NCBI GenBank assembly: GCA_011316305.1
Contig: SAUG01000035.1
Span: 186,001 to 250,000 of the forward strand
Length of the DNA: 64,000 bases
Source: Rusavskia elegans
Lineage: Eukaryota; Ascomycota; Lecanoromycetes; Teloschistales; Teloschistaceae
Direction: 5' to 3'
Shown here: one piece after another, positions 49,109 through 60,467 of the stretch
Position numbering within the stretch: the first letter of the stretch is position 1
Layout: the number at the start of each line of letters is the position of its first letter
The notes under the pieces: generated by a model
The model's input: the letters and a program-made list of their open reading frames with translations, nothing else
Told to the model about the DNA's origin: nothing
Database searches by the model: none
Translations under genes and position numbers: made by a program

Positions 49109-51212
49109 ATGTCCAATGTTATTGTTGTCAGGGGTGAAGACAAACAAGAAGGTACTGTAGATATCCTTTCCCTACATCGCCGACTCTTACCAAAACTTAC
49201 AATGTATTTGTATCAATACAGCCCGGTTCCAATGCAGCTGGTGCACGAGAGATGATAACACGACCGACTCATCTCGTACTACCCGCTGGCAAACCATAGA
49301 CGTCTTTTTCAGAGAAATCGCGAGGTCGACAGACTTTTCGTGGCCGAAGAAATCAGAAAATGCTCACCTCTTCATTGAGGTGTCCGCCAACAGGCACCGC
49401 CAAATCCATGAACGAGACTTTGGCTCTGCCGCCGCATTCCGATTTTTCTTCGACTGCCTCTCAGCTGCCAGCCATGACGATGAGCATGAGAGTGTCACCC
49501 GGCTGGTCGTACCGCGCTCTAGTGGGTATATTGTACGCTCCGACATCTTGTCTTTGCGCCTCCTTGACTGCTCTCTGGTGAAAAACGTTGTAGACTTTGC
49601 CAAATCACAGCAGTTCTTTGACGGCAAGCCCATCAGTGTTGATGCTGTTCCGAATGCCTTTGCAGCATCCGTTGGAGGCATGCTTTTGGTGAAGGAGAAG
49701 AAGAGAAGACAATACATCCATTCGAGTGCTGGAATTAGCAACGGAGTCACTGCTCGCGACTCGCTGCTGACTTCTCTGGATCATGAATTGCGCAATCGGC
49801 TGTCGTTCCTTTGGCTGTCCTCGCAACCCCCCTCGAAACGACGTCCTACTCTAGCCATCGTTGACGGTGGTCTTCGAGGTCCTGACGATGGAGGCACGGG
49901 AGGGAGCATATACACGGCAGCCGAAGCGCTAGGCATCGATATGGTCGTGTTCGACAACCCTGGGCATTGGGTGAATGGTTCGAAATACTGCCACTGGCGC
50001 AAAGCCTTCATTCCTCTCGAACTCCAACTCGAGCCTAATCCCGGATTTGCCAACCGTATTGCGGACGCAGTACGCTCGTATGAAGGCCACCTCGACGGAA
50101 TTTTGACCTTCCGCGACCATTACAAAGTTCCCGTTGCGGAAGCTGCCGTGCAATTGTCTTTACCAACATATCCTCCATCGGCCTACGCCATAGCCACGGA
50201 CAAGTTCAAGACGAGTGTCTCCGAGGGCCACATCGCATATCAAGCATCCAGCGCCGAACAAGCTGTCCGAATTGTGCAAGAGCACCATCTGGACTTCCCA
50301 CTCATTATCAAGCCCTGCAATGGCTTCCTCTCCGAGGGTGTCTTCCGCGTCGAGAATCTCCCACAGCTCGAGGCGGGTGCACAGGCCATCGATACCGACC
50401 GGCACGGGAAAGAATTTGTGATTGAAAAGTACTGCGAGGGTCCCGAAGTCGATGTCAACGTGGTACTCTGCGACGGGGAGGTGATCTTCTTCGAAGCATC
50501 GGATGATTTCCCCAAGAGCGCCGACGTCAACGGCCATGGCAACGTCAAGAACTTCATTGAACTTGCCAATGTCCTGCCATCCGTGCTGCCCGAGCACGAG
50601 CAGGGCCTGCTTCGAGACTCGCTTCGTCAAAGCTTAATTCGCATGGGTTTCGTGGACGGATTCTTTCACCTCGAAGCGCGTGTGGAAAACTCTAGCATGG
50701 AATACACGACCAAGAACCATGTCTTGGACATAAGAGAACGCGATAGCTTGGAAAAGGGGGTAGCAGTACCATCAGCTTGGTTGATCGAAGCCAATCCACG
50801 ACCGCCGGGAATCCAAGCTTCGGAAGCGGTGAAGCATACATACGGCGTCGATTATTTTGGTCTCGCCCTGCTGTTCGCTCTCAACGACAAGCAACGGGCT
50901 AAGCAGCTTTCACACGCTTTTGTCCAAGGGCCACAGTACTGGTGCGAGATGGTTTTCATCCCTGTGGAGAAAGGCGGCGTGTATGAATCTGGCGACGTGT
51001 GCGAGGAGCTCTCTGCTCGGCGGCCCGATCTGGCCGATCATGTTTCGGGGAGTTTTTGCTTTCTAAAGAAGGGAGACCATGTGCCGGATCCCTTGAGGAC
51101 AGGGACCAATTCGTGGGTCGCGTATTTCAATGTCTATTCGAGAGAGAGTCGCGCGCAAGTGTTGGAACTTGCTGATTGCGTGAGACGGGAGGTGACGTTC
51201 TCTATCGTGTAG
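49109..51212 (+). CDS. ATP-grasp carboxylate-amine ligase
   Basis: Activates a carboxylate as acyl phosphate with ATP and joins it to an amine, as in carnosine synthase-type ligases. Exons 49109-49151 and 49222-51212 give 677 aa. The ATG at 49109 was chosen because MSNVIVVRGEDKQE splices in frame (GAAG|GTACTG...TACAG) onto ARFQCSWCTRDD, while the frame just before 49222 has no in-frame start. Visible are TDKFKTSV at the start of the grasp domain, FPLIIKPCNGF (nucleotide-binding Lys), KEFVIEKYCEGPEVDVNVV, and the metal-binding end FFHLEARV with WLIEANPRPPG. About 230 N-terminal residues are poorly conserved, as in eukaryotic members. Likely to form the amide bond in the product together with, or instead of, the NRPS-like protein (inference). 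Confidence 0.92.
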
Positions 51213-51678
51213 AAGAGGAGGACGACGACTTCATATCTCAACTACAACAATACCGATCAAGGCCAATCCACATGTTTCCTCGGCTTTGAGCGAGTCAGGG
51301 CTAGGCGGGTTGGATTTGGTTCGAATACCAAACAGGGTCTAATTAACAGGCGGCCCAGGTACATGTCCAGAATGCGTTGGCTGACTTTCAGAAGTCTGAT
51401 GACTGCAGCCACATGCAGCTGACAGATTAGCAACAATTATCCCTCGACAGACTACCTTATGGAGAAGTCATCAGCGCTAACGCGTCAGGGGGTCTGTTAC
51501 GGGAGGCAAGGGACTTTTACATGATTATTGACGATCCGACTCCCATCAAAACTTTCATATCGTTGACTGACTCTTGTAAATGTTGTTTGTCAGATAGGCA
51601 GGGAGCGCGCATGGTGAAAAACCGATAAGAGACTGAAATTTGATCAATTAGTCCATCAACTTGCTCTGTCCTGAAAGA
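51213..51678. other. Intergenic, promoter of the acyl-CoA ligase gene
   Basis: 466 bp between two plus-strand genes. No RNA gene, repeat or clear promoter motif was seen. Confidence 0.5.
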
Positions 51679-53310
51679 ATGGACTATACCACTCGCATCC
51701 TTTCTCATCCTCCAGCAAATATCCATTCTCCTGTCTTATTCGACGCTGATCGACCATATCGAACCGTTTCATGGGCTGAATACGCATCCGCCATCAAACG
51801 AATCGCGGTCGGGCTGCGCTCCCTGGGTGCCGTCGAGCACGACGGCGTCGGCCTGCTCAGCCGCAATGAGATATACTATTATGTGCTCGCAGACGGTGCA
51901 ATCGCAGCAGGTGCGACGTTTATAGGCATCCCGCCGTCGGACAGACAGGACAAATTGGCCACGCACTTGGCAGTGGCGCAGGTGAAATGGCTGTTCGTCT
52001 CCCCAGAGCTCTTAGAGTTGGCTTTGACGTCGGCGGCAACCGTGGGCATTGCCAAGTCTCATATACTCATATTTGATCCGCCTGGCCTAGAACCTTACAA
52101 GCATGACAACGGCCGATCCCGTTTCAGTAGCCTTCTTGATGCAGATGAGAGTCTCTGGCAGGATCCGAACCACGGCAAAGACCCCAGAACACTGACGGCC
52201 TTGCGGTTGTTCACCAGCGGCACCACAGGATCAGTCAAGGCGGCAGAGCTTTCCCACGCGGCGCTCGTGACAAGACTGGATGCGCAGGACTTTGTCCCAT
52301 CGCCGCGCGACCGCGCACAGCTCCAATTCATCAACCTTTCCTCCGCCGGCGGCCAGATGATTTGCCAGCGCGCTTTTGCCGGAGGGCTACCTGCCTACAT
52401 TTCCAACTACGGCGACGAATTAAGCATCATCGACAGAATCCAGTCGTGTGGCATCTCGGTTGTCCAGTTGCCACCTCGGACTATGGAGGCCATAACGGCC
52501 GCTATCAACACGGGAATCCGGTCTCGCGAGCATCTTCAGTCCCTGAACACCGTCCTGGTCGGTGGAGCAACTTCTCGCAAAGAGGGAGTCGACGAATTCG
52601 CAGCCGTTTTACCAAGTCACGTCCTATTGCGATCGGGTTACGGATCGACCGAGGCCGGAATCATCGCCATGACCCCTGCAAGCCTCGACGCCCCCTGGAG
52701 GCCAGGTCCGGGTTATGTTGGCTTTATCCCACCCGGTATGGAGTTGTGCGTGATTGACCACGAGACACTCCAAAAAGTCAGCTCCGACACCGAAGGCGAG
52801 ATCTGTGTCCGCGGCGCATCAATGTTCAGCCGATATTGCAACAATCCGGCGGCTACAGCCGAGACGTTGCTCCCCGACGCGGAGGGAGGAATTCCTTGGA
52901 TCAGAACGGGAGATCGAGGGTACTTGGACCCGCATAGCGGCCAGCTCGCCCTGACCGGCCGCTTCAATGAAATGTTCACAGTTAAGTTGGAGCGAGTTGT
53001 ACCCTCGGAAGTCGAGGCAGAGCTGCTGAAACATGCGTCGATTGTAGACGCCGCCGTGACGGCCACACGGGCGCAAGACATCGAGGGAGACAACGAGTGC
53101 ATAGCATACGTCGTGCGAAGAAATGGTTCCGAATTGACAGCGCGCCAAGTGGTGGAATTCATTGCGGCGAGGCTGTCTAATGACAAAGCCCCAACGGGCG
53201 GCGTCGTGTTTTGCGAGAGTATCCCACGGAACCTCATGACGAAAGTCATGAGGCACAAGTTGATTGAGCTGGAGGCTCTGCCTGGGTCAGCCAGATACAT
53301 CAAGATATAG
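51679..53310 (+). CDS. AMP-dependent acyl-CoA synthetase/ligase
   Basis: ANL superfamily enzyme that adenylates a carboxylic acid and usually transfers it to CoA. Single exon, 543 aa, starting at ATG 51679 (MDYTTRILSHPP). Core motifs: FTSGTTGSVKAAELSH (phosphate loop), GYGSTEAG, IRTGDRGYLD, GRFNEMFTVKLERVVPSEVE (hinge) and the C-terminal catalytic Lys region NLMTKVMRHKL. The usual GRxKExIKxxG hinge reads FNEMFTVKLE, slightly divergent. No peroxisomal C-terminal signal (ends RYIKI). It resembles 4-coumarate-CoA-ligase-like fungal cluster enzymes. Substrate unknown: it could activate the PKS acid, or a beta-keto acid used by the gamma-synthase-like enzyme (inference). Confidence 0.92.
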   Translation: MDYTTRILSHPPANIHSPVLFDADRPYRTVSWAEYASAIKRIAVGLRSLGAVEHDGVGLLSRNEIYYYVLADGAIAAGATFIGIPPSDRQDKLATHLAVAQVKWLFVSPELLELALTSAATVGIAKSHILIFDPPGLEPYKHDNGRSRFSSLLDADESLWQDPNHGKDPRTLTALRLFTSGTTGSVKAAELSHAALVTRLDAQDFVPSPRDRAQLQFINLSSAGGQMICQRAFAGGLPAYISNYGDELSIIDRIQSCGISVVQLPPRTMEAITAAINTGIRSREHLQSLNTVLVGGATSRKEGVDEFAAVLPSHVLLRSGYGSTEAGIIAMTPASLDAPWRPGPGYVGFIPPGMELCVIDHETLQKVSSDTEGEICVRGASMFSRYCNNPAATAETLLPDAEGGIPWIRTGDRGYLDPHSGQLALTGRFNEMFTVKLERVVPSEVEAELLKHASIVDAAVTATRAQDIEGDNECIAYVVRRNGSELTARQVVEFIAARLSNDKAPTGGVVFCESIPRNLMTKVMRHKLIELEALPGSARYIKI

Positions 53311-53797
53311 TCTCGGAGTAGCTAGTTGAACAATGCCCATTGGTCATTCAACCTCCACTCGTCTCGAATGGCTCATGCAAGACTTCTGAGCCGGTAGACA
53401 TTAAAGCACCTGGTCTCGGTAAACCTATCAGATCGTAAAGGTATACCCATTGCTAATTTGGGAGCTCGCCTCAATAAATTCGCCCGACATAGAAACCTGG
53501 TGAGTTCAATAGTATTCGCGGATTCTTTTGTCAATATATATCCCAACTACCTCGATGTTTTTCCCGCTTGAGCGGTACCTTCAAATGTACTCGTGCGGCA
53601 CGCCCAGGACATAGCTGAGGTACCTCCACAGAACAATACAGTCACAAAATATTCCCGTGATAGTAGATAGAGCTTCGATAGCCGTATGGAGACGATTTCT
53701 GCAGAGATTAGAGATGGCGTGAGGAAGCCTAATTGGTTGTTCAAACGCCCGAGCAAAGACAAAGCTAATTCTCGAAAGAGCGATTACGAAGCACGCT
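53311..53797. other. Convergent intergenic region
   Basis: 487 bp between the ligase and aminotransferase stop codons. A 71-codon reading frame near 53,550 lacks any family feature. No repeat or terminator was recognised. Confidence 0.5.
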
Positions 53798-55459
53798 TCA
53801 AGTCTCTGACGTATAAGTCAACTCAAAGGACTCCCTCACCGCCTTTCCAAACCTCTTGATCGCCTCCTGAATCTGATCAAACGGCGCCGCCGCATACGTC
53901 GCGCGGAAGAAGATACCCTGCAACTTCTTTTCCCTGGCCGGACGAAACCATGACCCCTTCATCAATAATGTCTTCTGCTGGATAATCTCGTGAAAAATCT
54001 CCTCCTCAATCTCCTCCAGACTTCTTTGCGGGTAGCGCGGGTGCTTCGTGTGATCGAGACGCAGCCAGTAAAATATACCGGCCACGGGCATGACCCAGCT
54101 GACAATGCCTTTGGGCAGGTGCTGCTCGCAGGCTGCCAGCATGATGTTGCGGCGCGACGTGTATTCCATGCGCAGGTGGATCAACCAGTCGAGGTAGCCG
54201 GCGTGGCCCCAGTGGTCCACGAGCAGTTTGAATAGGACCAGCTGGCTAATGCCGGAGGGGCCCTGAGTAGAGAGTTCGGCGTGGGCGCGGTAGCGGTCGA
54301 CGATTTGTTCCGGAGCGGTGACCCATCCGGTGCGAGTGCCGGGAGCGACGATTTTGGAGAATGAGTCCATGCGGATGACGCGGCCGTCGGTATCCATGGA
54401 GAGGTATGATGGCACGAGCGCCTTGACAAAGTCATCGTGGGAAGTAGGGGGTACGGTGGCGGAGAAGTCTGGGCCGGTGTAGGGTTCCATCTGGAGAAAG
54501 TAGTAGGGCTCGTCTTCTATAATAATCAAGTCGTGCTTCTGAGCGACGGCGTAAATTTCTCTGCGGCGCTGGGCGGTCTGGGTGGCGCCGGTTGGATTCT
54601 GGCCGGTTGGTACAGTGTACACAAGGAAAGGCTTGGGTCCGCCTCGTTCCTTTTCATCCCAATCTATCAAGACATCGTCCAGATCGTCGGCACGCATACC
54701 GTAGTCGTCCATGGGAACGGCGGCAGTTTGCACGCCTAAGGGAGCGGCGGTTTCGACGGCGGCGACGAAGGTGTATTCTTCGGAGAGCATCCAGTCGCTC
54801 CGGTTGGCAAACATGCGGAGGGTCACATCAAGGGCAGAAGTAGAGCCGACGGTCATGGTACAACCCCAGTCCTGGTAAGGCGGATGGTGGATGAGCTCGG
54901 TATGTTCGGCGAGGTAGCGGAGAAGTTGGGCGGAGCCTTGGCCCTGACCGTACTGTAAAGCGGTTGCGACATCGATCTTGTCTTCGGCCATGTCGTGCTT
55001 GCCGGCCCGGAGGAGATAATGGTCCTGTGTATGGCCATTCTGGGAGATGCAGTTGGGGATATGAGGGACCTTGATGTCCAGCTCTTCGACGGGGAAGTTT
55101 TCGCTGGAAGGGAGGCCACCGCCAAGGGATATCAAGCCGGGAGTTTTGAGCCATTTGGCGGCGGCTATCATCGAATTGCCTTTTCGACCTTTGGCCTCAG
55201 TCGTCAATCGATCTAGAACGCGTCAGTTGATATGAAATGAAGATTCTTGAAGGCAGTACATACGGCCCCAGCACTTGGCCTTGGCCTTGTGCAAACGGCC
55301 GGAACGGCCCTTGACGTCGGCTAGAGCACCGGCGCCAGCAACCAGTTTCCCGGAGGCGGCGCGGCGCTTGGCAATAGATTGAAGGGTCAAGCGGTTGGGG
55401 ATGGTGAAGGTGGAAGTGTCGATCTCAGGGTCAACCTCAATGACGGTATGGGGCGCCAT
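53798..55459 (-). CDS. Aromatic amino acid aminotransferase-like (Aro8 type, class I/II)
   Basis: PLP aminotransferase interconverting aromatic (or alpha-aminoadipate-like) amino acids and 2-oxo acids. Exons 55459-55264 and 55212-53798 give 536 aa. The splice joins KAKCWG to HRLTTEAKGRKG, matching the conserved RLTxEAxxRK block. After it come PGLISLGGGLPSSENFP, LQYGQGQGS, GSTSALD, YTVPTGQNPTGAT, EDEPYYFLQ and the PLP lysine in DSFSKIVAPGTRTGW. It could serve either housekeeping metabolism or the cluster. It lies next to the acyl-CoA ligase, so it marks the cluster edge or belongs inside. Transamination of the FMN enzyme's 2-oxo acid product is an attractive but unproven role. An in-frame ATG lies 15 nt upstream (55474). 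Confidence 0.9.
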
Positions 55460-56885
55460 GGTGCGCTCGTGCATAGAGGACCACTCACTTACTGCAAAGA
55501 GGTCGGACTGTCCAACTTGCGATGGTTGAGGTGAAATGGTTGGATGACAACACAAGAGAAAAGACGAGGAAGAGATAGCCGTAACGGAAGACCGCTGCCA
55601 ACATTGACGACCTTTGCGCTTCAAGTGTCCCAATGATAGTGCAATGATAACTGTCAGGGAAGTGCAAACGCGAATGCGTGCAGGCTCCGGTCAGCAGAAG
55701 CGTCAGCAGAAGCAAAGTCGAATGAAGACACTATGGAACCAGGTACGTTACGTAAGATTCGTGCCGTCCAGTCATGGACTTGGCTCTGTACGAAGACTTA
55801 CTGTTCCTTCGGGACGATTATTCAAGAAGCATTGCTGACATTTTGGAGCTTTAGCTCATGGATCCCCTGCTCTTTATATACGCCATCTCTCAGACCGCTC
55901 CTCTAATGCGTCCAATCAACATCAGCACTTTAGTACAAGTCAAACGTCGGTAAGATCCAAATCGTATTGGAGCAGATTCGTGTCCCAGAACATGACTGAT
56001 ATTGGCTAAATATAAGTGCTCAAGCGCCCAAGGCTCACTTAGCACTGCCGCGGAATTCCCAGTGCATATCAATTTGGCACTGATTGCACTCCTATACAAA
56101 GGCGGGGTATGTTGTACATTGTTGTTTCTGCTGCATGAGCTGTCCTTGGCAGAGCCTATTCAGTTCAATCGGGATGCGAGGCCAGGAAAAGATCACACTA
56201 TGAAAATCTCCTGTCACTCCTAATAACTCGGCCATTGCTGCTTGCTCGAGACGATCTCTGCGGACCTTTGACGAGCATATTTTGATGGTCTCTGCGGCCC
56301 TGCCTCCAGCAAATCCTTATCTGCTGTTTCCGTCCTCCCACGGTCGGTTGTTCGTCCCGTCGGAATCCCGCGATCTTTTTGGAAGACTTCTTTGTTCCGT
56401 AAGAGCGAGCAAAAAGACTCCGCATCTAGCCGCGTCATCTAACTGGCTAGAAAGCGTTCCCTTTTGCGAATATTGACAGCAAAGAGATCTTTTTACTCCG
56501 TCGAGAGTCAGGATCCGCTATATCTGTCATGGATTCCCAAGCAATCACCTGCTCCTTAGTGTCTGCCCCGCGGGGTAGCTGTCGAATTATGATATTCGTT
56601 GAGTACATTAGTAATGAGTAGCTGCTCGCAGGGCCAATAATCAATTGAGTAGGTGGTCAGCCTGCAGCTTCGGCGTGAAGTGCTGACCGCATAGCGCAAG
56701 CGCTCCCGACGTGTCCAGCTGGCTTGGCTTGGCACTCACCGCCTAACGCTCGCTCGCTTTCATCTGCCCAAACAAGGCCGCATCCCGGACTCCGACCCTC
56801 AGCACATATACTGAGCATCACAACCCTAACATACACAGGCCCGCGACGAGTCTTTGATCGTCTTCGCCGGCGTTCTTGACGAGAT
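55460..56885. promoter_or_regulatory. Intergenic: aminotransferase and kinase promoters
   Basis: 1.4 kb between divergent genes. TTACGTAA at 55748-55755 is a perfect palindromic Yap/bZIP-type site upstream of the aminotransferase. GTAAGTGAG near 55,490 (minus strand) may be a 5'-UTR intron donor. No other gene was found; short ORFs here lack family features. Confidence 0.5.
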
Positions 56886-58547
56886 ATGACGACAATGGTA
56901 CTCCAGGCATGCAACGCCAAGACGTGTTAGGACGGACTTCTGACATGTCAATCATAGGATCTCCGTGTAGGGAACAAATACCGTATCGGCCGCAAGATTG
57001 GCAGTGGCTCCTTTGGGGACATCTACTTAGGTACATGGAAAAAATCTCTTCCGTGGCTACGACGCCGCGGCCCCGCCGCCGCTCACATCCTCCACAGGCA
57101 CCAATATCATCTCCGGCGAAGAGATTGCTATTAAGCTCGAGAGTGTCAAGGCTAAGCACCCACAGCTGGAGTATGAGGCTCGTGTCTACAAATCAATCGC
57201 TGGCGGTGTCGGCATCCCCTTCGTAAGATGGTTTGGTACCGAGTGCGATTATAACGCTATGGTGATGGATCTGCTCGGCCCCTCGCTTGAGGATCTCTTC
57301 AACTTCTGCAACCGCAAATTCTCGCTTAAGACCGTGCTGCTACTCGCCGACCAACTTATTTCCCGTATCGAGTACATTCACGCCAAGTCTTTTATTCACG
57401 GTAATCTTCAAGGAGGTCAATTTACGGAAGGAATACTTGCTAACATGGTGGCAGTGAGTCTTCCGTCGAGACCGCCACTATCCATTAAGCCCAACTTTGC
57501 CCACTCGGCAGGATCCCGCGGCAGTGTCTCAAACTTCTATCCTAATGTCTTGTATTCGTCATGCTAACTCTAAATCTTGGGTAGCGTGACATCAAGCCCG
57601 ACAACTTTGTTATGGGGATTGGGAAGCGCGGCAACCAGGTCAATGTAATCGATTTCGGTCTGGCCAAGAAATACCGAGACCCAAAAACGCACTTCCACAT
57701 TCCATACCGTGAGAACAAGAACCTGACCGGCACGGCTCGCTATGCCTCTATCAACACGCATCTAGGTGTTGGTAAGTACTGTCAGCCTTTACTGCCCTGA
57801 GTCTTGCACTAGACACGTTCTGCACATGAGCTTTTCAAACCAAATCTCAACCAGCAGGATAGTCATCGACTGCCTCGCTAGACCCACAGTTGCAGTTCAC
57901 TTGAAGGGCCTTCTCAGGATTCCCTTCAAGTTGCAATCAGCGAGAAGTCAAGTTGATTCAGCTCTACCATTAACGCGGGTACAGACTGCGGCTCGTGGAG
58001 CTTTGCCAGGACTCGCGGAAGACGTATTCCCTGTCAACTTGATTGAGATTTTGCTGCTTAAGACACTGTCGAATTCATCAGCTGCAGAACGTGTCTACTG
58101 ACCTCTGATACAGAACAATCTCGCCGCGATGACGTTGAGTCCCTGGGCTACGTTCTACTCTACTTCTGCCGTGGTTCTCTTCCGTGGCAGGGTCTCAAAG
58201 CGGCTACGAAGAAGCAGAAGTACGACCGGATTATGGAGAAGAAGATGACCACCCCTACCGAGGTGCTATGTCGTGGTTTTCCGAACGAATTTGCTATCTA
58301 CTTGAACTATACCCGCAGCCTGCGCTTCGACGACAAGTTGGACTATTCCTACCTGCGCAAGATCTTCCGCGACCTCTTCATCCGCGAGGGCTTCCAGTAT
58401 GATTACGTCTTCGACTGGACGGTTTACAAGTACCAAAAGAATGCACAGGCCATCACTCAAGCTCAGGGTCAGACCCAGGCCGAAGCGGAGCCCAAGGAAA
58501 AGGCTGGTCGAAACCGCAAAAGGCACCAACCCAGCCAGGGGTATTGA
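56886..58547 (+). CDS. Casein kinase I (Hrr25/CkiA-like) paralog, possibly damaged
   Basis: Ser/Thr protein kinase of the CK1 family. Exons 56886-56897, 56958-57030, 57098-57453, 57585-57771 and 58114-58547 give 353 aa. [19 protein letters not shown], the Gly loop [11 protein letters not shown], Lys in [19 protein letters not shown], the DFG motif in [12 protein letters not shown] and [23 protein letters not shown] are all CK1 hallmarks. At the end of exon 3 the sequence reads FIH then GGTAAT. The conserved junction (IH|RD) would need a non-GT donor, and the GT one base later shifts the frame to a stop. A clean in-phase GTGAGT donor 54 nt downstream rescues the frame but inserts 18 residues and replaces the His of HRD. 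So this copy may be inactive. Intron 4 is unusually long (342 bp). Confidence 0.75.
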
Positions 58548-59503
58548 ATTTAGATACTCTATGAAGATTGCGGCTTTGGCTCCATTACGCCTTACTTGCA
58601 AGGAACTCTATGGTCGGCTCGCCTGCGAAATCGGAGACTTCCTGTTGTAAGGGTTCATCCTCTCCGAGCATGGCGACCTCCCCGGTCTACTTCAGGACAA
58701 CCGCCTGGATCATGCACCAGACCTCGAAGGAAGCATAGACCCACTCTTCTGCAGCGCCTGCCCCCGGGTCCACCCGTTTCACTTGTTTTCGGCGGAGCAG
58801 AAAATTATCGCACCATGCTAGCGTGTCTGCTTGGCAGCAGAGGCGGAAGTCGAAATCTGCGAGCAAGTCTCTATCAACTTGGTGGAGCTGGAAAGGATGA
58901 TGATTGCAGCGATCAAGAAGGCTGTAAGCAATAAGGAGAAGCCCGGCACGCATTGTACAGCGTGCGATCAGTTCCATCATTTAGACATTGCGCAGCCCAG
59001 GATAGGCACCGACAGCATCCTACCCCAACATTAGTAGCATTGAATCCGCACCGTCCCAAACCTGAAAGCGTCCACATTAATATATGCATAATATCATCTG
59101 CAGCATATCAAGAACGCAGAGAATAAGCTTGATTTCGAATGCAACCAGCCTTCATTCTTATGAACTCCTCTCATTACTGGAAGGAAGGCGACTGCTCCGT
59201 AGGGATACCTCCATTGCCGGCTCCCTCGCTAAGCACCCCTAGACGAACGTAAGCTCCTAGCCAGTGCTCCATTATCCCGACCTCGCCACCACCGCTCTAA
59301 TCCTCAAACCTTCCCGCTACGGGCCACTCACCGAAGAAAGTCCGAACCAATCATATCAAACATAGAGTCATACTAAAGTAGCCGTGTAACGGTATCTCAT
59401 AATACAAACAAGCGGTGTGACGGTACCTTAGTAGCAGTAATATTGATAAGCGTGTATGACTGCAGTAACTTTCTCTTAGTAAGGTTCGGTAAAGAAAGCT
59501 TGA

Positions 59504-59533
59504 CCAGACCATGAGCTCAACCTCGTCGTGCAA
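59504..59533. repeat. 30-bp direct repeat, left copy
   Basis: CCAGACCATGAGCTCAACCT-type sequence recurs at 59587-59616 with about four mismatches; period 83 bp. Confidence 0.7.
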
Positions 59534-59586
59534 CAAACTTCGCAATCACCCTTCGCATGTGGAAGTTAAGGTATGGACTCCTAGGG

Positions 59587-59616
59587 CCAGACCAAGAGCT
59601 CCACCTCATCGTGCAA
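59587..59616. repeat. 30-bp direct repeat, right copy
   Basis: CCAGACCAAGAGCTCCACCT-type sequence; see the copy at 59504. Confidence 0.7.
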
Positions 59617-60467
59617 ACTAAGGTACCCTTGCTGTTCCGCCATCGCAACTCCCGTGGTTCCCGGGGCATCCATTGTGTGCGTCCGCTGTCTGATGACGCC
59701 ATCCACAATCGCAGCTACCTTAAGGCTTCGAATACATAAATTGCCAGAATGACCATTGTGATACCATACCTATCAACACCATTGACAAGCACGCTAACAC
59801 GAGCATCGATCATTGAAGATATCGACATCAAATTTTGAAATGTAGGGATCTTGGTAACTCTCAATGGGTTCTAGATGCTTGTCCAACGAGGATCTAATCG
59901 ACCATCTATCTGAACCCCTGGCTTTCATCTAAACTTCTTCATCTTGTGATCTGCAGTTTGCTGTGTTTACCACATGAGTGCCTGGCTTTGAAGTGTTTGA
60001 GTCGTTTGTATTCAACCTTAGCCCTCGCTCGAGGCAGTCTTCCGATTCACTCAATCCGAGTCATCTGAAAATTCGAATGGACGACGGCTTGTGCAGTGCT
60101 TTGGTGAGTATATCTGCTGTGTCATCAGTTCTGATATATCCTGGGGGGATCGTCTCTCTGCCCGGATCCAGCAGTGCAGGGTGCCAAACTTCTTAGCGGC
60201 GTTGAGGATGCGACTTGAGTGGCGCTAGGATACGTTGGGAGTCTACGGCACGCCTTAGCACACATCCAACGGGTTACGAGGGAAGACAATACTTAATCAG
60301 CCCGTCTTGATTTCTAGGCAAGAGAGAAGGATGCATGGATGCCCGGCCTTCTCATGTTAATCGCACTCCTGCACGTCTAGATCAAACTGGGCTGCACAGC
60401 CGTCACACCTGTAGATCTAACGATGGACTGGAAGTAATGTGGATGGATGCAGGATTGTTGATTATCA

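Larger units (their letters stand above)
58548..60467. other. Gene-poor stretch
   Basis: 1.9 kb without a supportable gene. Short frames at 58.6-59.0 kb have no recognisable motif and could be remnants of a decayed gene. A 30-bp direct repeat pair occurs at 59504 and 59587. Confidence 0.6.

Noticed and set aside
48894..49160. 88-codon frame upstream of the ATP-grasp gene
   Set aside because: Different frame from the exon starting at 49109, which splices correctly into the ATP-grasp protein; the longer frame has no motif.
53547..53762. 71-codon minus-strand frame between ligase and aminotransferase
   Set aside because: No family features; lies in the convergent intergenic region.
57766..58101. 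111-codon frame within the kinase locus
   Set aside because: Lies inside the 342-bp intron 4; splicing around it restores the conserved THLGVEQSRRDD sequence.
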